64,000 nucleotides of DNA from Actinomycetes bacterium (GTDB taxonomy: Bacteria > Actinomycetota > Acidimicrobiia > Acidimicrobiales > Palsa-688), in the NCBI GenBank assembly GCA_021808665.1, contig JAKBBA010000008.1, positions 1 to 64,000 on the forward strand, read 5' to 3'. Of the stretch, positions 57,596 to 64,000 are shown piece by piece. Under the pieces are notes generated by a model, which did not search any database, was not told the DNA's origin, and worked only from the letters and a program-made list of their open reading frames with translations. The translations under genes and the position numbers were made by a program. Numbering within the stretch: position 1 is the first letter of the stretch; the number at the start of each line of letters is the position of its first letter.

Positions 57596-57628
57596 AAAAA
57601 GGCCCGGAGGCTAAGCTCCGGGCCTTTT
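57596..57628. terminator. bidirectional intrinsic terminator
   Basis: GGCCCGGAG (57601-57609) and CTCCGGGCC (57616-57624) form a perfect 9-bp stem with loop GCTAAG, flanked by AAAAA (57596-57600) and TTTT (57625-57628). It lies between the convergent acyl-CoA synthetase gene (stop 57525) and the membrane protein gene (stop 57647) and can end both transcripts. Just before it, 57570-57594 contains short repeats of CCGAACG. Confidence 0.92.
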
Positions 57629-57646
57629 GACTATCGGTTGGAATGA

Positions 57647-58252
57647 TTAGCTGACCGGCGTGGGAGTGGGGATCCCGAGGTGGCCGGCGAGGACTTCCTC
57701 AGTGGGCGCTACCTTGCGTACGTGCCAGAAGCCGAGCCCTGTGAGAATCGCCATGACCGCTGCGAGGATGAAGCTTGCGATGCCTGCTACCAGCGAGATC
57801 GTCGCGAACTCCGAGAAGGCGTAGGCTTCGAGGAGAAGACCCCTAAGCGTGGTGCCTTGGAAGACCGTCTGGACCTCAGCTTTGAGCGCGGCGTTGTTTG
57901 GCTGGGCCTGCGATGCGGCGGAGACTTTGGCGTATACCCCTCCGTAGGGCATTTCCGACAGGTGCACTGCGATGAAGTGGTCGGCGTACGCTTCGGCTTC
58001 GGGACCGGTAGTCAGTGGCTTACCGGCGTACTGGCCTAGGTACTGTTGCATCGACGCTGTGATCTCGCCCCCGTTTGGATGAGCCAGCTGTGACGCTGTC
58101 GGGAAAGTTATCTGCTGTTCGGCGAGCTGGCTGTGCACGTTGGAGTTGGCGAACGAATAACCCCACATGAGCAAAGCCCCGGCCACGATCAACACGATCG
58201 TCAGCACGAGTCCACCAGCTGTCAGAAGTGTGTCGAATGTCTTACGGCGCAT
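57647..58252 (-). CDS. two-helix membrane protein of unknown function
   Basis: About 201 residues from ATG 58252, with AAGGAG 9 bases upstream. One helix near the start (LLTAGGLVLTIVLIVAGALL, about 9-28) and a second near the end (TISLVAGIASFILAAVMAIL, about 150-170) bracket an external domain of about 115 residues rich in Gln/Ala, with Tyr-Phe patches (QQYLGQYAGKPLTTGPEAEA). I recognise no named family. Its divergent partner and the DosR-like boxes upstream place it with the stress-response genes. An open frame to 58333 is antisense-derived noise. Confidence 0.75.
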   Translation of the reverse strand: MRRKTFDTLLTAGGLVLTIVLIVAGALLMWGYSFANSNVHSQLAEQQITFPTASQLAHPNGGEITASMQQYLGQYAGKPLTTGPEAEAYADHFIAVHLSEMPYGGVYAKVSAASQAQPNNAALKAEVQTVFQGTTLRGLLLEAYAFSEFATISLVAGIASFILAAVMAILTGLGFWHVRKVAPTEEVLAGHLGIPTPTPVS

Positions 58253-58358
58253 TATTCCCATCTCCTTGTCGTGTCGGGTCGCCCGGGACCACCTTGGTCT
58301 TCGGACCTCCAACCCTGAGCACATCTCCATCATGAACCAAGGTGGGTTCCCTCCGGTA

Positions 58359-58414
58359 GGGTCCGAAGACCCCTATTGGATGTGACGAAAGTCCCGGGTA
58401 GTGACTTTCGGCCC
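58359..58414. promoter_or_regulatory. cluster of DosR/DevR-like boxes in a divergent promoter region
   Basis: Three near-palindromic 14-mers: GGGTCCGAAGACCC (58359-58372, 10/14 to the DosR core GGGACTWWAGTCCC), GGGACTTTCGTCAC on the minus strand (58395-58382, 12/14) and GTGACTTTCGGCCC (58401-58414, 11/14). The last two together form a perfect inverted repeat CGAAAGTC (58386-58393) ... GACTTTCG (58403-58410) with a 9-base spacer. The set sits between the divergent membrane-protein gene (start 58252) and the zinc-ribbon gene (start 58477). Confidence 0.6.
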
Positions 58415-58476
58415 TGTCTCATTCTGGGCGCGGCTCTTAACATTGGAGGGTAGGCAACTTGGCAAAGGGAGGTGTG

Positions 58477-58848
58477 ATGCCGGCAACTTCTAAGGTGGCG
58501 ACACACGAACGGACGGCCGAGGTGATGCTCGGCTTCGCCAAGCGAGGCTACGCCCGAGCGCTGCAAGTGGCTCACGGCCATCTTTGGTGCCCGTCGTGCG
58601 ACACCGACTTCGACTCCCACGACTTGGCCGTCGAAGAGACGGTCGCTACCAGCGCCGGACCGGACGGTTCGCAAGCCACCGTCTACGCTCTGCGCTGCAC
58701 CACCTGCGGAGCCGCCGGGGTCTGGGTGGTCCGCCATCCCGCGTCAGACGACGACCTCCGCCTCATCGAATGGGTGGATGCCCTCTCGAAGCCCTCCGGG
58801 AACGGGGATCGACCTCCACAGCACTGCCAGAACTTCTCCCACGGCTAA
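58477..58848 (+). CDS. small zinc-ribbon protein of unknown function
   Basis: About 123 residues from ATG 58477, with an AGGGAGG ribosome site. A zinc-ribbon-like pair, CPSC (about residues 38-41) and CTTC (about 74-77), lies 33 residues apart and fits a rubredoxin-like or treble-clef zinc site. Preceding helix VMLGFAKRGYARALQVAHGH. The tail (about 95-123) is polar. I do not recognise a named family. It is probably transcribed from the divergent promoter region holding the DosR-like boxes, and ends 4 bases before the convergent usp gene. Confidence 0.75.
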   Translation: MPATSKVATHERTAEVMLGFAKRGYARALQVAHGHLWCPSCDTDFDSHDLAVEETVATSAGPDGSQATVYALRCTTCGAAGVWVVRHPASDDDLRLIEWVDALSKPSGNGDRPPQHCQNFSHG

Positions 58849-58852
58849 CGGC

Positions 58853-59305
58853 CTAGTCGAAGGGTACTACCGCTACCGGGCACGGCGGCCGGTGAGCCAA
58901 CTGGCTGCTCGTGCTTCCAAGCAGCGACGATCCACCTAGCCCCCGGCAACCAACGACGATCAAATCCGTCCGCTCGGAATTGGCTACTTCACGTAGAACC
59001 CTTTCGGGAGGGCCGTAGGCCAGTTGACAGTCGAAATGCCGTTTTCTGCGGACCAGGGGTTCGCACCACTCCTCTGCCATTCGGCGCCCTATCTCAGCTT
59101 CGTGGTGCTCTACTGGGACAGGCTCGCCGGCCGGTCGAAGGTGCTCGATAAGACCGAGGGCGTGCACCGCTATCACTTCGGCCCCGGTCGCGTCGCCGAG
59201 CGCGGCGGCCCACTCGACCGCCGCGGTGCTGTTGGGTGACCCGTCGACCCCGACGACGATCCTTGAGATCACTGTCCCGGTCGAATGGTCGTTTTGGGAT
59301 GCCAC
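58853..59305 (-). CDS. universal stress protein A family
   Basis: 150 residues. The UspA fold with ISRIVVGVDGSPNSTAAVEWA at the N-terminus (Asp of the ATP-binding loop) and the C-terminal nucleotide motif VVGCRGLGGSSLLGSTS fitting the G-2x-G-9x-G-(S/T) pattern, so ATP binding is likely. Universal stress proteins are prominent members of DosR regulons in Actinomycetota. It follows a second usp gene by 15 bases. Confidence 0.93.
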   Translation of the reverse strand: MASQNDHSTGTVISRIVVGVDGSPNSTAAVEWAAALGDATGAEVIAVHALGLIEHLRPAGEPVPVEHHEAEIGRRMAEEWCEPLVRRKRHFDCQLAYGPPERVLREVANSERTDLIVVGCRGLGGSSLLGSTSSQLAHRPPCPVAVVPFD

Positions 59306-59320
59306 TGGATGCGAAGGCCG

Positions 59321-59743
59321 TCAGCCGCGCACCACGACCACCGCCGGGGCGGTCGCGTGGCTCACCAAGTGGAGGCTGACCGAGCCGGCGATCAGTCCCG
59401 CGACCGTCGAGTGACCCCGGGAGCCGACCACGAGCATCGCTGCTTCGCTTGACGCGTCTTCGAGAACCTTCGACGCATGACCACGGACAGCTCTAGCGCT
59501 CCAATCAACGCCGGCCGGGGTGGCTACGGCGTCGACTTCTTTCTCCAAGCGCGTCTGGGTGTAATCCCCGAGCTCCGAGTCGCTCCCGAACTCGCCAGGA
59601 CTCCACGCCTGGACCACCTCCACTGACATGCCCAACGCAACAGCGTGGCTCAGAGCCCAGTCGAGGGCCCGCTGCGAACCTGGGCTGCCGTCGAATCCGA
59701 CGACTATCTTCTCGGAGTTTGCTGCATCAGCTTGATCGGCCAT
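59321..59743 (-). CDS. universal stress protein A family
   Basis: 140 residues. KIVVGFDGSPGSQRALDWAL and VVGSRGHSTVAGLIAGSVS match both halves of the ATP-binding UspA motif. It heads a two-gene usp transcript. The start at 59743 lies 86 bases from a DosR-like box on the minus strand (59842-59829), in the divergent promoter region shared with the hypothetical protein/PFOR operon. Confidence 0.93.
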   Translation of the reverse strand: MADQADAANSEKIVVGFDGSPGSQRALDWALSHAVALGMSVEVVQAWSPGEFGSDSELGDYTQTRLEKEVDAVATPAGVDWSARAVRGHASKVLEDASSEAAMLVVGSRGHSTVAGLIAGSVSLHLVSHATAPAVVVVRG

Positions 59744-59828
59744 GACCGCTCTCCTTACCTTGCCGACATGTCACCCATGTCACCGAATGTTCAACTCCAA
59801 AGCTAGGACTCCGCGCTGACGGGTCGTA

Positions 59829-59868
59829 GAGCCGGAAGTCACTTTCAGCCGATCGTGACCTAAGGCCC
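59829..59868. promoter_or_regulatory. two DosR-like boxes between usp and the PFOR operon
   Basis: GTGACCTAAGGCCC (59855-59868) matches the DosR core GGGACTWWAGTCCC at 11 of 14 positions; on the minus strand GTGACTTCCGGCTC (59842-59829) matches 9 of 14 and 12 of 14 against the box at 58401-58414. They lie between the divergent usp gene (start 59743) and the gene at 59999. Confidence 0.5.
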
Positions 59869-59998
59869 TACCGGGAACACCTCGGAAGCGACGATGATTG
59901 AGTCACAGCCCTTGAGGCACACAAGCCAGGAGGACCCGAAAGGGTCCACTTGGGTGACAGCACCGCCTGTCACAGCAAGCAATTCCAAAGGAGCAGCA

Positions 59999-60520
59999 AT
60001 GAACGAGCACACCAACGAACCGCAGCCCCAGGCCGATGCCGGCCAACCCAGCGCCGCCGACCTGCAGAAGGTCCTGCAACGCTACGCAGATCAGACGGGT
60101 AGCGTGTCGGCTGCTAGCGCTCACCGTCTCGCCCAGGAGAACGGATGGTCCGGCCGTCTGGTCGAAGTGCTCGAGCTGCTGGCGGAGAGCGACCAGAGGA
60201 TGGGTTACGTCGCCGGGGGACGCCATCCCGACGAGATCGCCACCTGGGTGGCGGTTTGGGCTGAGTCCCCCCTGGAAATCTCGAAGATCGCGATGGTCAT
60301 GCGCTCGGGCGGCTGGGATCCCGACCCGTTCGTGGCGCTCGACAAGGCGGGAATCTTGGAGGCGCTCCTCGTCGCACCCGACGGCACCACAAGGCACGTC
60401 GAAGGTGAGCTCGTGGGTGCCTGGTTGAGCGACGAGCTCGCCATGGCTGACGACGACGAGATCGTCGCCAAGGCGACAGCGCTGATAGCCAGCGACGGCG
60501 TCGAAGCCAAAGCCAAGTGA
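59999..60520 (+). CDS. hypothetical protein of the PFOR operon
   Basis: 173 residues from ATG 59999, with AAAGGAG 5 bases upstream. Mostly helical and soluble: after a Gln/Pro-rich disordered head, segments LQKVLQRYADQTGS, HRLAQENGW and EVLELLAES suggest a small winged-helix-like domain, then IATWVAVWAESPLEISKIAM and an acidic C-terminus. I do not recognise a family. It is coupled to the oxidoreductase gene (GTGA overlap), so it may be an accessory or regulator of the pyruvate:ferredoxin oxidoreductase system. Confidence 0.75.
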   Translation: MNEHTNEPQPQADAGQPSAADLQKVLQRYADQTGSVSAASAHRLAQENGWSGRLVEVLELLAESDQRMGYVAGGRHPDEIATWVAVWAESPLEISKIAMVMRSGGWDPDPFVALDKAGILEALLVAPDGTTRHVEGELVGAWLSDELAMADDDEIVAKATALIASDGVEAKAK

Positions 60521-62187
60521 AACCGGCTGACCTCGCCGCCCTACCCGACCTGGCAGGGGAGGTCCCTATGGCAGGGCCGACCAGGACCCGCCGGCCGGTG
60601 TACGTGGACCTGCTACCACCCTGCAACTCGGCGTGCCCGGCCGGCGAGAACATCCAGGCGTGGCTGGCTCACCTCCAAGCCGGTCACGCTAAAGCAGCGT
60701 GGGAGGCCTTGGTCGCCGACAACCCCTTCCCGGCGGTGGAAGGCAGGGTCTGCTACCACCCTTGCGAGAGCTCCTGCAACCGGGCCGACCTCGACAGCGC
60801 TGTCTCCATCCACGCAGTCGAGCGCTACCTGGGGGACTTGGCAGTCGAGCACGGGTGGGAGCTACCGCCGCCGCTACCAGACAGCACCAGGAGGGTCCTT
60901 GTCGTAGGCGCAGGGCCGAGCGGACTTTCCGCCGCCTACCACCTCGCCAGGGCGGGACATAGCGTAGAGGTCTTCGACTCCGGCGAAGCCCCTGGCGGGA
61001 TGATGCGCTACGGGATCCCCGCCTACAGGCTGCCCCGCGAGACTCTCGACGCGGAGATCTCCCGGTTGGCCTCCTACGGAGTGTCGATCACCACCAACCG
61101 TAAGGTGACCGACCTTGAGGCGATTAGGGCCGAAGGTGCTTTCGACGCAGTGTTCGTGGCGGTCGGCGCGCACCTTTCCAAGAAGGTGGACATACCCAAC
61201 CGCGACGCGGGCCGGATCCTCGAAGCGGTCAGCTTCCTCCGTGACGTCGCGAGCGGCGAACGGCCGGTGATAGGCCGGCGCGTCGCTGTGTACGGAGGTG
61301 GTAACACCGCTATGGACGCCGCCCGAACCGCGCGCAGGCTCGGCGCGTCCGAGGCGGTCGTCGTGTACCGCAGGACCGCCGACCAGATGAGCGCGCACCC
61401 CGAAGAGGCAGCCGAGGCCCAGGCCGAAGGAGTGAAGATCAACTGGCTGCGGAGCATCAGCGCTTTCGAAGGCTCCGACCTGCTCGTGGAGGTGATGGAG
61501 CTCGACGCAGACGGGATCGCCCGCCCGACCGGGCGGGCCGAGCGCATCCCCGCTGACAGTCTGATCCTCGCCGTCGGTCAAGACACCGACACCTCGTTTC
61601 TGCGTTCCGTGCCCGGCGTCGAGTTCAACTTGGACGGCACCGTGGTCGTCTCGCAGGCGATGATGACCGGCTGCCCCGGCGTCTTCGCAGGTGGCGACAT
61701 GGTCCCTGCCGAACGGACGGTTACCGTCGGGATCGGGCATGGCAGGAAAGCCGCCCGCCACATCGACGCCTGGCTACGCCACGAAGACGGTTACGCCCCC
61801 CCCAAGCACGATTTGGCCTCGTTCGACAAGCTTCACCTGTGGTATTTCGCCGACGCGGACCGCCGGGCGCAACCCCAAGTATCTCCAGACGAGCGGCTAT
61901 CCGACTTCACCGAGGTCACCGGCGGTCTGAGCGACAGGCAGGCGAGCTTCGAAGCCGGACGGTGCCTTTCGTGCGGTAACTGCTTCGAGTGCGACGGATG
62001 CCTTGGCGCTTGCCCGGAGGACGCGGTCATAAAGCTCGGCGTGGGCAACCGGTACCGATTCGACTACGACCGCTGCACGGGCTGCGCTGTCTGCTTCGAG
62101 CAGTGCCCGGTGCACGCGATCGTAATGGTCGAAGAGTCCGGTGTAGCGGCCGAAGACTCCGGGGCCGAGAAGATGGAGGTCTGCTAG
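60517..62187 (+). CDS. NAD(P)H-dependent FAD oxidoreductase with ferredoxin domain
   Basis: 556 residues. N-terminal iron-sulfur domain with CNSACPAGENIQ and CYHPCESSCNR (glutamate synthase beta-like Fer4_20); two Rossmann folds, FAD (VLVVGAGPSGLSAAYHLARA) and NAD(P) (VAVYGGGNTAMDAARTARRL), then ADSLILAVGQDTD; and a C-terminal ferredoxin region with clusters CGNCFECDGCLGACP (about 496-510) and CTGCAVCFEQCP. It is a GltD-like fused electron-transfer subunit, here directly next to pyruvate:ferredoxin oxidoreductase, so it probably passes electrons between ferredoxin and NAD(P)H. The 3' end abuts the next ATG with no spacer. Confidence 0.9.
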   Translation: MKPADLAALPDLAGEVPMAGPTRTRRPVYVDLLPPCNSACPAGENIQAWLAHLQAGHAKAAWEALVADNPFPAVEGRVCYHPCESSCNRADLDSAVSIHAVERYLGDLAVEHGWELPPPLPDSTRRVLVVGAGPSGLSAAYHLARAGHSVEVFDSGEAPGGMMRYGIPAYRLPRETLDAEISRLASYGVSITTNRKVTDLEAIRAEGAFDAVFVAVGAHLSKKVDIPNRDAGRILEAVSFLRDVASGERPVIGRRVAVYGGGNTAMDAARTARRLGASEAVVVYRRTADQMSAHPEEAAEAQAEGVKINWLRSISAFEGSDLLVEVMELDADGIARPTGRAERIPADSLILAVGQDTDTSFLRSVPGVEFNLDGTVVVSQAMMTGCPGVFAGGDMVPAERTVTVGIGHGRKAARHIDAWLRHEDGYAPPKHDLASFDKLHLWYFADADRRAQPQVSPDERLSDFTEVTGGLSDRQASFEAGRCLSCGNCFECDGCLGACPEDAVIKLGVGNRYRFDYDRCTGCAVCFEQCPVHAIVMVEESGVAAEDSGAEKMEVC

Positions 62188-64000
62188 ATGACGGTGACGA
62201 TAGACGGCAACGAGGCGGCGGTGTCGGTCGCTTACCGTCTCAACGAGGTGTGCTCGATCTATCCGATCACGCCGGCATCGCCGATGGCCGAGCTCGCCGA
62301 TCAATGGTCGGCGAGCGACAAGGCGAACGTGTACGGGACCGTCCCCCAGGTTCTCGAAATGCAAAGCGAAGCGGGCGCCGCGGGGGCGCTGCACGGAGCG
62401 CTACAGGGCGGGGCTTTGGCGACTACGTTCACAGCTTCGCAAGGCCTGCTTTTGATGATCCCCGACATGTACAAGATCGCCGGTGAGCTCACGCCGACGG
62501 TCATCCACGTGGCAGCCCGGTCGATAGCAGCCCAGGGCCTTTCGATCTTCGGTGACCACCAAGACGTGATGGCAGTACGCCAGACAGGATTCGCGATCCT
62601 CGGCTCGACGTCGGTGCAAGAGGCTCACGACATGGCGGCGGTAGCCCAGGCGTCGACGCTTGCGTCCCGGGTGCCTTTCGTGCACTTTTTCGACGGTTTT
62701 CGCACCTCCCACGAGCTGAACTCGGTCGAGTTGCTCTCCGACGCGGACCTGTTGAAGCTCGTACCGCCCGACGCGGTCCACTCTCACCGCCAGCGGTCTT
62801 TGAGCCCGGAACGACCTGTGATACGCGGCACCTCCCAGAACCCCGACGTGTACTTCCAGGCCCGCGAGGGCGTCAACCCCTTCTACGGTGCCGTAGCCGG
62901 CATCGTCCAAGCTCAGATGGACCGTCTCGGCGCGCTAAGCGGCCGCAGGTACCGGATAGTCGAGTACTACGGCGACCCGCTCGCCGACAGGGTGGTAGTA
63001 GCGATGGGGTCAGCCACAAGGACCCTGCGACGCACGGTCGACGCCCTGGCAGCCCGCGGGGAGAAGGTGGGGGTGATCACTTTGCGCCTCTTCCGGCCGT
63101 TCCCTGGCGAGGCGCTCCTTGAGGCTCTGCCCGCCTCGGCGCGCCGGGTGGCGGTCCTAGACCGGACCAAGGAGCCGGGGTCGATCGGCGAGCCACTGTT
63201 CCTCGACGTCGCAGCGGCGCTCGAAGCCGCCGGGCCTGCGAGCGAAGCCCGCCACACCGAGGTGCTCTGCGGGGGCCGCTACGGCCTGTCGTCCAAGGAG
63301 TTCACGCCTTCGATGGCAGCCGGAGTCTTCGCCGAGCTCGCCGCGGACAACCCCAAGAAGCACTTCACCGTCGGTATCAACGACGACGTGTCAGGCACCA
63401 GCATCCAATACGGGGAACCCCTCGACGTCGAAGCCCCGGGGACGCTGCGGGCGGTCTTCTTCGGCCTCGGAGCCGACGGCACAGTCGGCGCAAGCAAGAA
63501 CACGATCAAGGTCCTCGGCTCGCACGGTTTCTTCGCGCAGGGCTACTTCGTGTACGACTCCAAGAAGTCCGGCTCGTGGACGGTTTCGCACCTCCGCTTC
63601 GGCAAGGAGCCCATCGACGCCCCTTACCTGGTCGACGAGGCGTCGTTCGTGGGGTGCCACCAGTTCAGCCTCGTCTCGCGTCCCGAGGTGTTGGACAGGG
63701 CCGCCCCGGGCGCCCAGGTGCTCATAAACAGCCCCTACCCTGCCGAGCAGGTGTGGGAGCACCTCGACAGCACCGTTCAGGGCAAGATTCTTGCCAAGAG
63801 CCTCGAGTTGTGGACGATTGACGCTGCTCGAATAGCCCGCGAGGAAGGCATCGGAGGTCGGGTGAACACCGTCCTGCAAGCATGCTTTTTCGCGATATCG
63901 GGGATTCTCGACTACCCGAGCGCCCTGGAGAGCATCGAGTCGACGGTCACCAAAACCTACGCCCGCAGGGGTGCAGCGGTCGTCGAAGCGAACCTAGCTG
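62188..64000 (+). CDS. nifJ: pyruvate:ferredoxin oxidoreductase, N-terminal part (cut by window end)
   Basis: 604 residues are visible; intact single-chain PFOR has about 1,180. It begins at ATG 62188, with GGAGGT 8 bases upstream. The N-terminal ThDP pyrimidine domain has SIYPITPASPMAELADQWSA and GTVPQVLEMQSEAGAAGALH, then the VFGDHQDVMAVRQTGFAILG block; the gamma-type domain begins near residue 415 (VFFGLGADGTVGASKNTIKV). The ferredoxin and ThDP-pyrophosphate domains lie beyond the window. It oxidises pyruvate and CoA to acetyl-CoA, CO2 and reduced ferredoxin. Coupled to the oxidoreductase gene upstream. Confidence 0.94.
   Translation, partial: MTVTIDGNEAAVSVAYRLNEVCSIYPITPASPMAELADQWSASDKANVYGTVPQVLEMQSEAGAAGALHGALQGGALATTFTASQGLLLMIPDMYKIAGELTPTVIHVAARSIAAQGLSIFGDHQDVMAVRQTGFAILGSTSVQEAHDMAAVAQASTLASRVPFVHFFDGFRTSHELNSVELLSDADLLKLVPPDAVHSHRQRSLSPERPVIRGTSQNPDVYFQAREGVNPFYGAVAGIVQAQMDRLGALSGRRYRIVEYYGDPLADRVVVAMGSATRTLRRTVDALAARGEKVGVITLRLFRPFPGEALLEALPASARRVAVLDRTKEPGSIGEPLFLDVAAALEAAGPASEARHTEVLCGGRYGLSSKEFTPSMAAGVFAELAADNPKKHFTVGINDDVSGTSIQYGEPLDVEAPGTLRAVFFGLGADGTVGASKNTIKVLGSHGFFAQGYFVYDSKKSGSWTVSHLRFGKEPIDAPYLVDEASFVGCHQFSLVSRPEVLDRAAPGAQVLINSPYPAEQVWEHLDSTVQGKILAKSLELWTIDAARIAREEGIGGRVNTVLQACFFAISGILDYPSALESIESTVTKTYARRGAAVVEANLA

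Overview
The window is high-GC, densely packed bacterial DNA with many GTG and TTG starts and 4-base start/stop overlaps. NucS in place of MutS/MutL, a FolP2-type dihydropteroate synthase homologue, a split Tad pilus locus with an Ssd-like TadZ, an ICL2-type isocitrate lyase and a PAC2 protein all point to Actinomycetota. The mix of glyoxylate shunt, phosphoketolase and pyruvate:ferredoxin oxidoreductase in one chromosome would fit a deep-branching class such as Acidimicrobiia, but that is inference. The window reads as ordinary chromosome: no insertion sequence, integrase, phage gene or CRISPR array was seen, and no gene-free stretch exceeds about 260 bases.

Layout. 1-8.5 kb: housekeeping genes, mostly minus strand (glyS fragment, recO, uppS; era, CNNM/CorC-type protein, ybeY, phoH, HIT protein), with a DinG-type helicase on plus. 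8.6-20.7 kb: a split Tad/Flp pilus locus (cpaB- and tadZ-like genes on plus; four small pilin-like genes and tadC-tadB-tadA on minus), interrupted by nucS and by a complete copper operon (copZ-copA-csoR) with a clear CsoR operator. 20.8-25.7 kb: a nucleoside hydrolase / broken DUF1614 gene / ribokinase group, then a membrane-anchored pseudokinase overlapping a LysM protein. 25.8-41 kb: protein quality control, translation and replication genes (hemW, rsmE, dnaJ, hrcA, lepA, a cytidylate-kinase-like gene, a CysE-like transferase, rpsT, holA, folP2-like, thioredoxin-TPR, APH-like kinase, PAC2, leuS, tRNA-Ala).

41.2-64 kb is a carbon and energy region. Malate synthase and isocitrate lyase form a two-gene glyoxylate operon. 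After a hydrolase, an EAL-DICT protein, a ThDP enzyme and a TetR regulator comes a four-gene operon: phosphoketolase, acetate kinase, a GAF/HisKA protein lacking an ATPase domain, and a GNAT plus ADP-forming acyl-CoA synthetase fusion. A bidirectional terminator separates this from universal stress proteins, a two-helix membrane protein, a zinc-ribbon protein and an operon of a hypothetical gene, an NAD(P)H/iron-sulfur oxidoreductase and pyruvate:ferredoxin oxidoreductase (cut by the window end).

The most interesting signal is a set of near-palindromic 14-bp elements resembling the mycobacterial DosR/DevR box. They lie in three promoter regions: upstream of phosphoketolase, between the membrane protein and the zinc-ribbon gene, and between the stress proteins and the PFOR operon. 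With the DevS-like truncated sensor in the same region, this suggests a DosR-like hypoxia/dormancy regulon that runs fermentative ATP production from acetyl phosphate and pyruvate. The regulator itself is not in the window.
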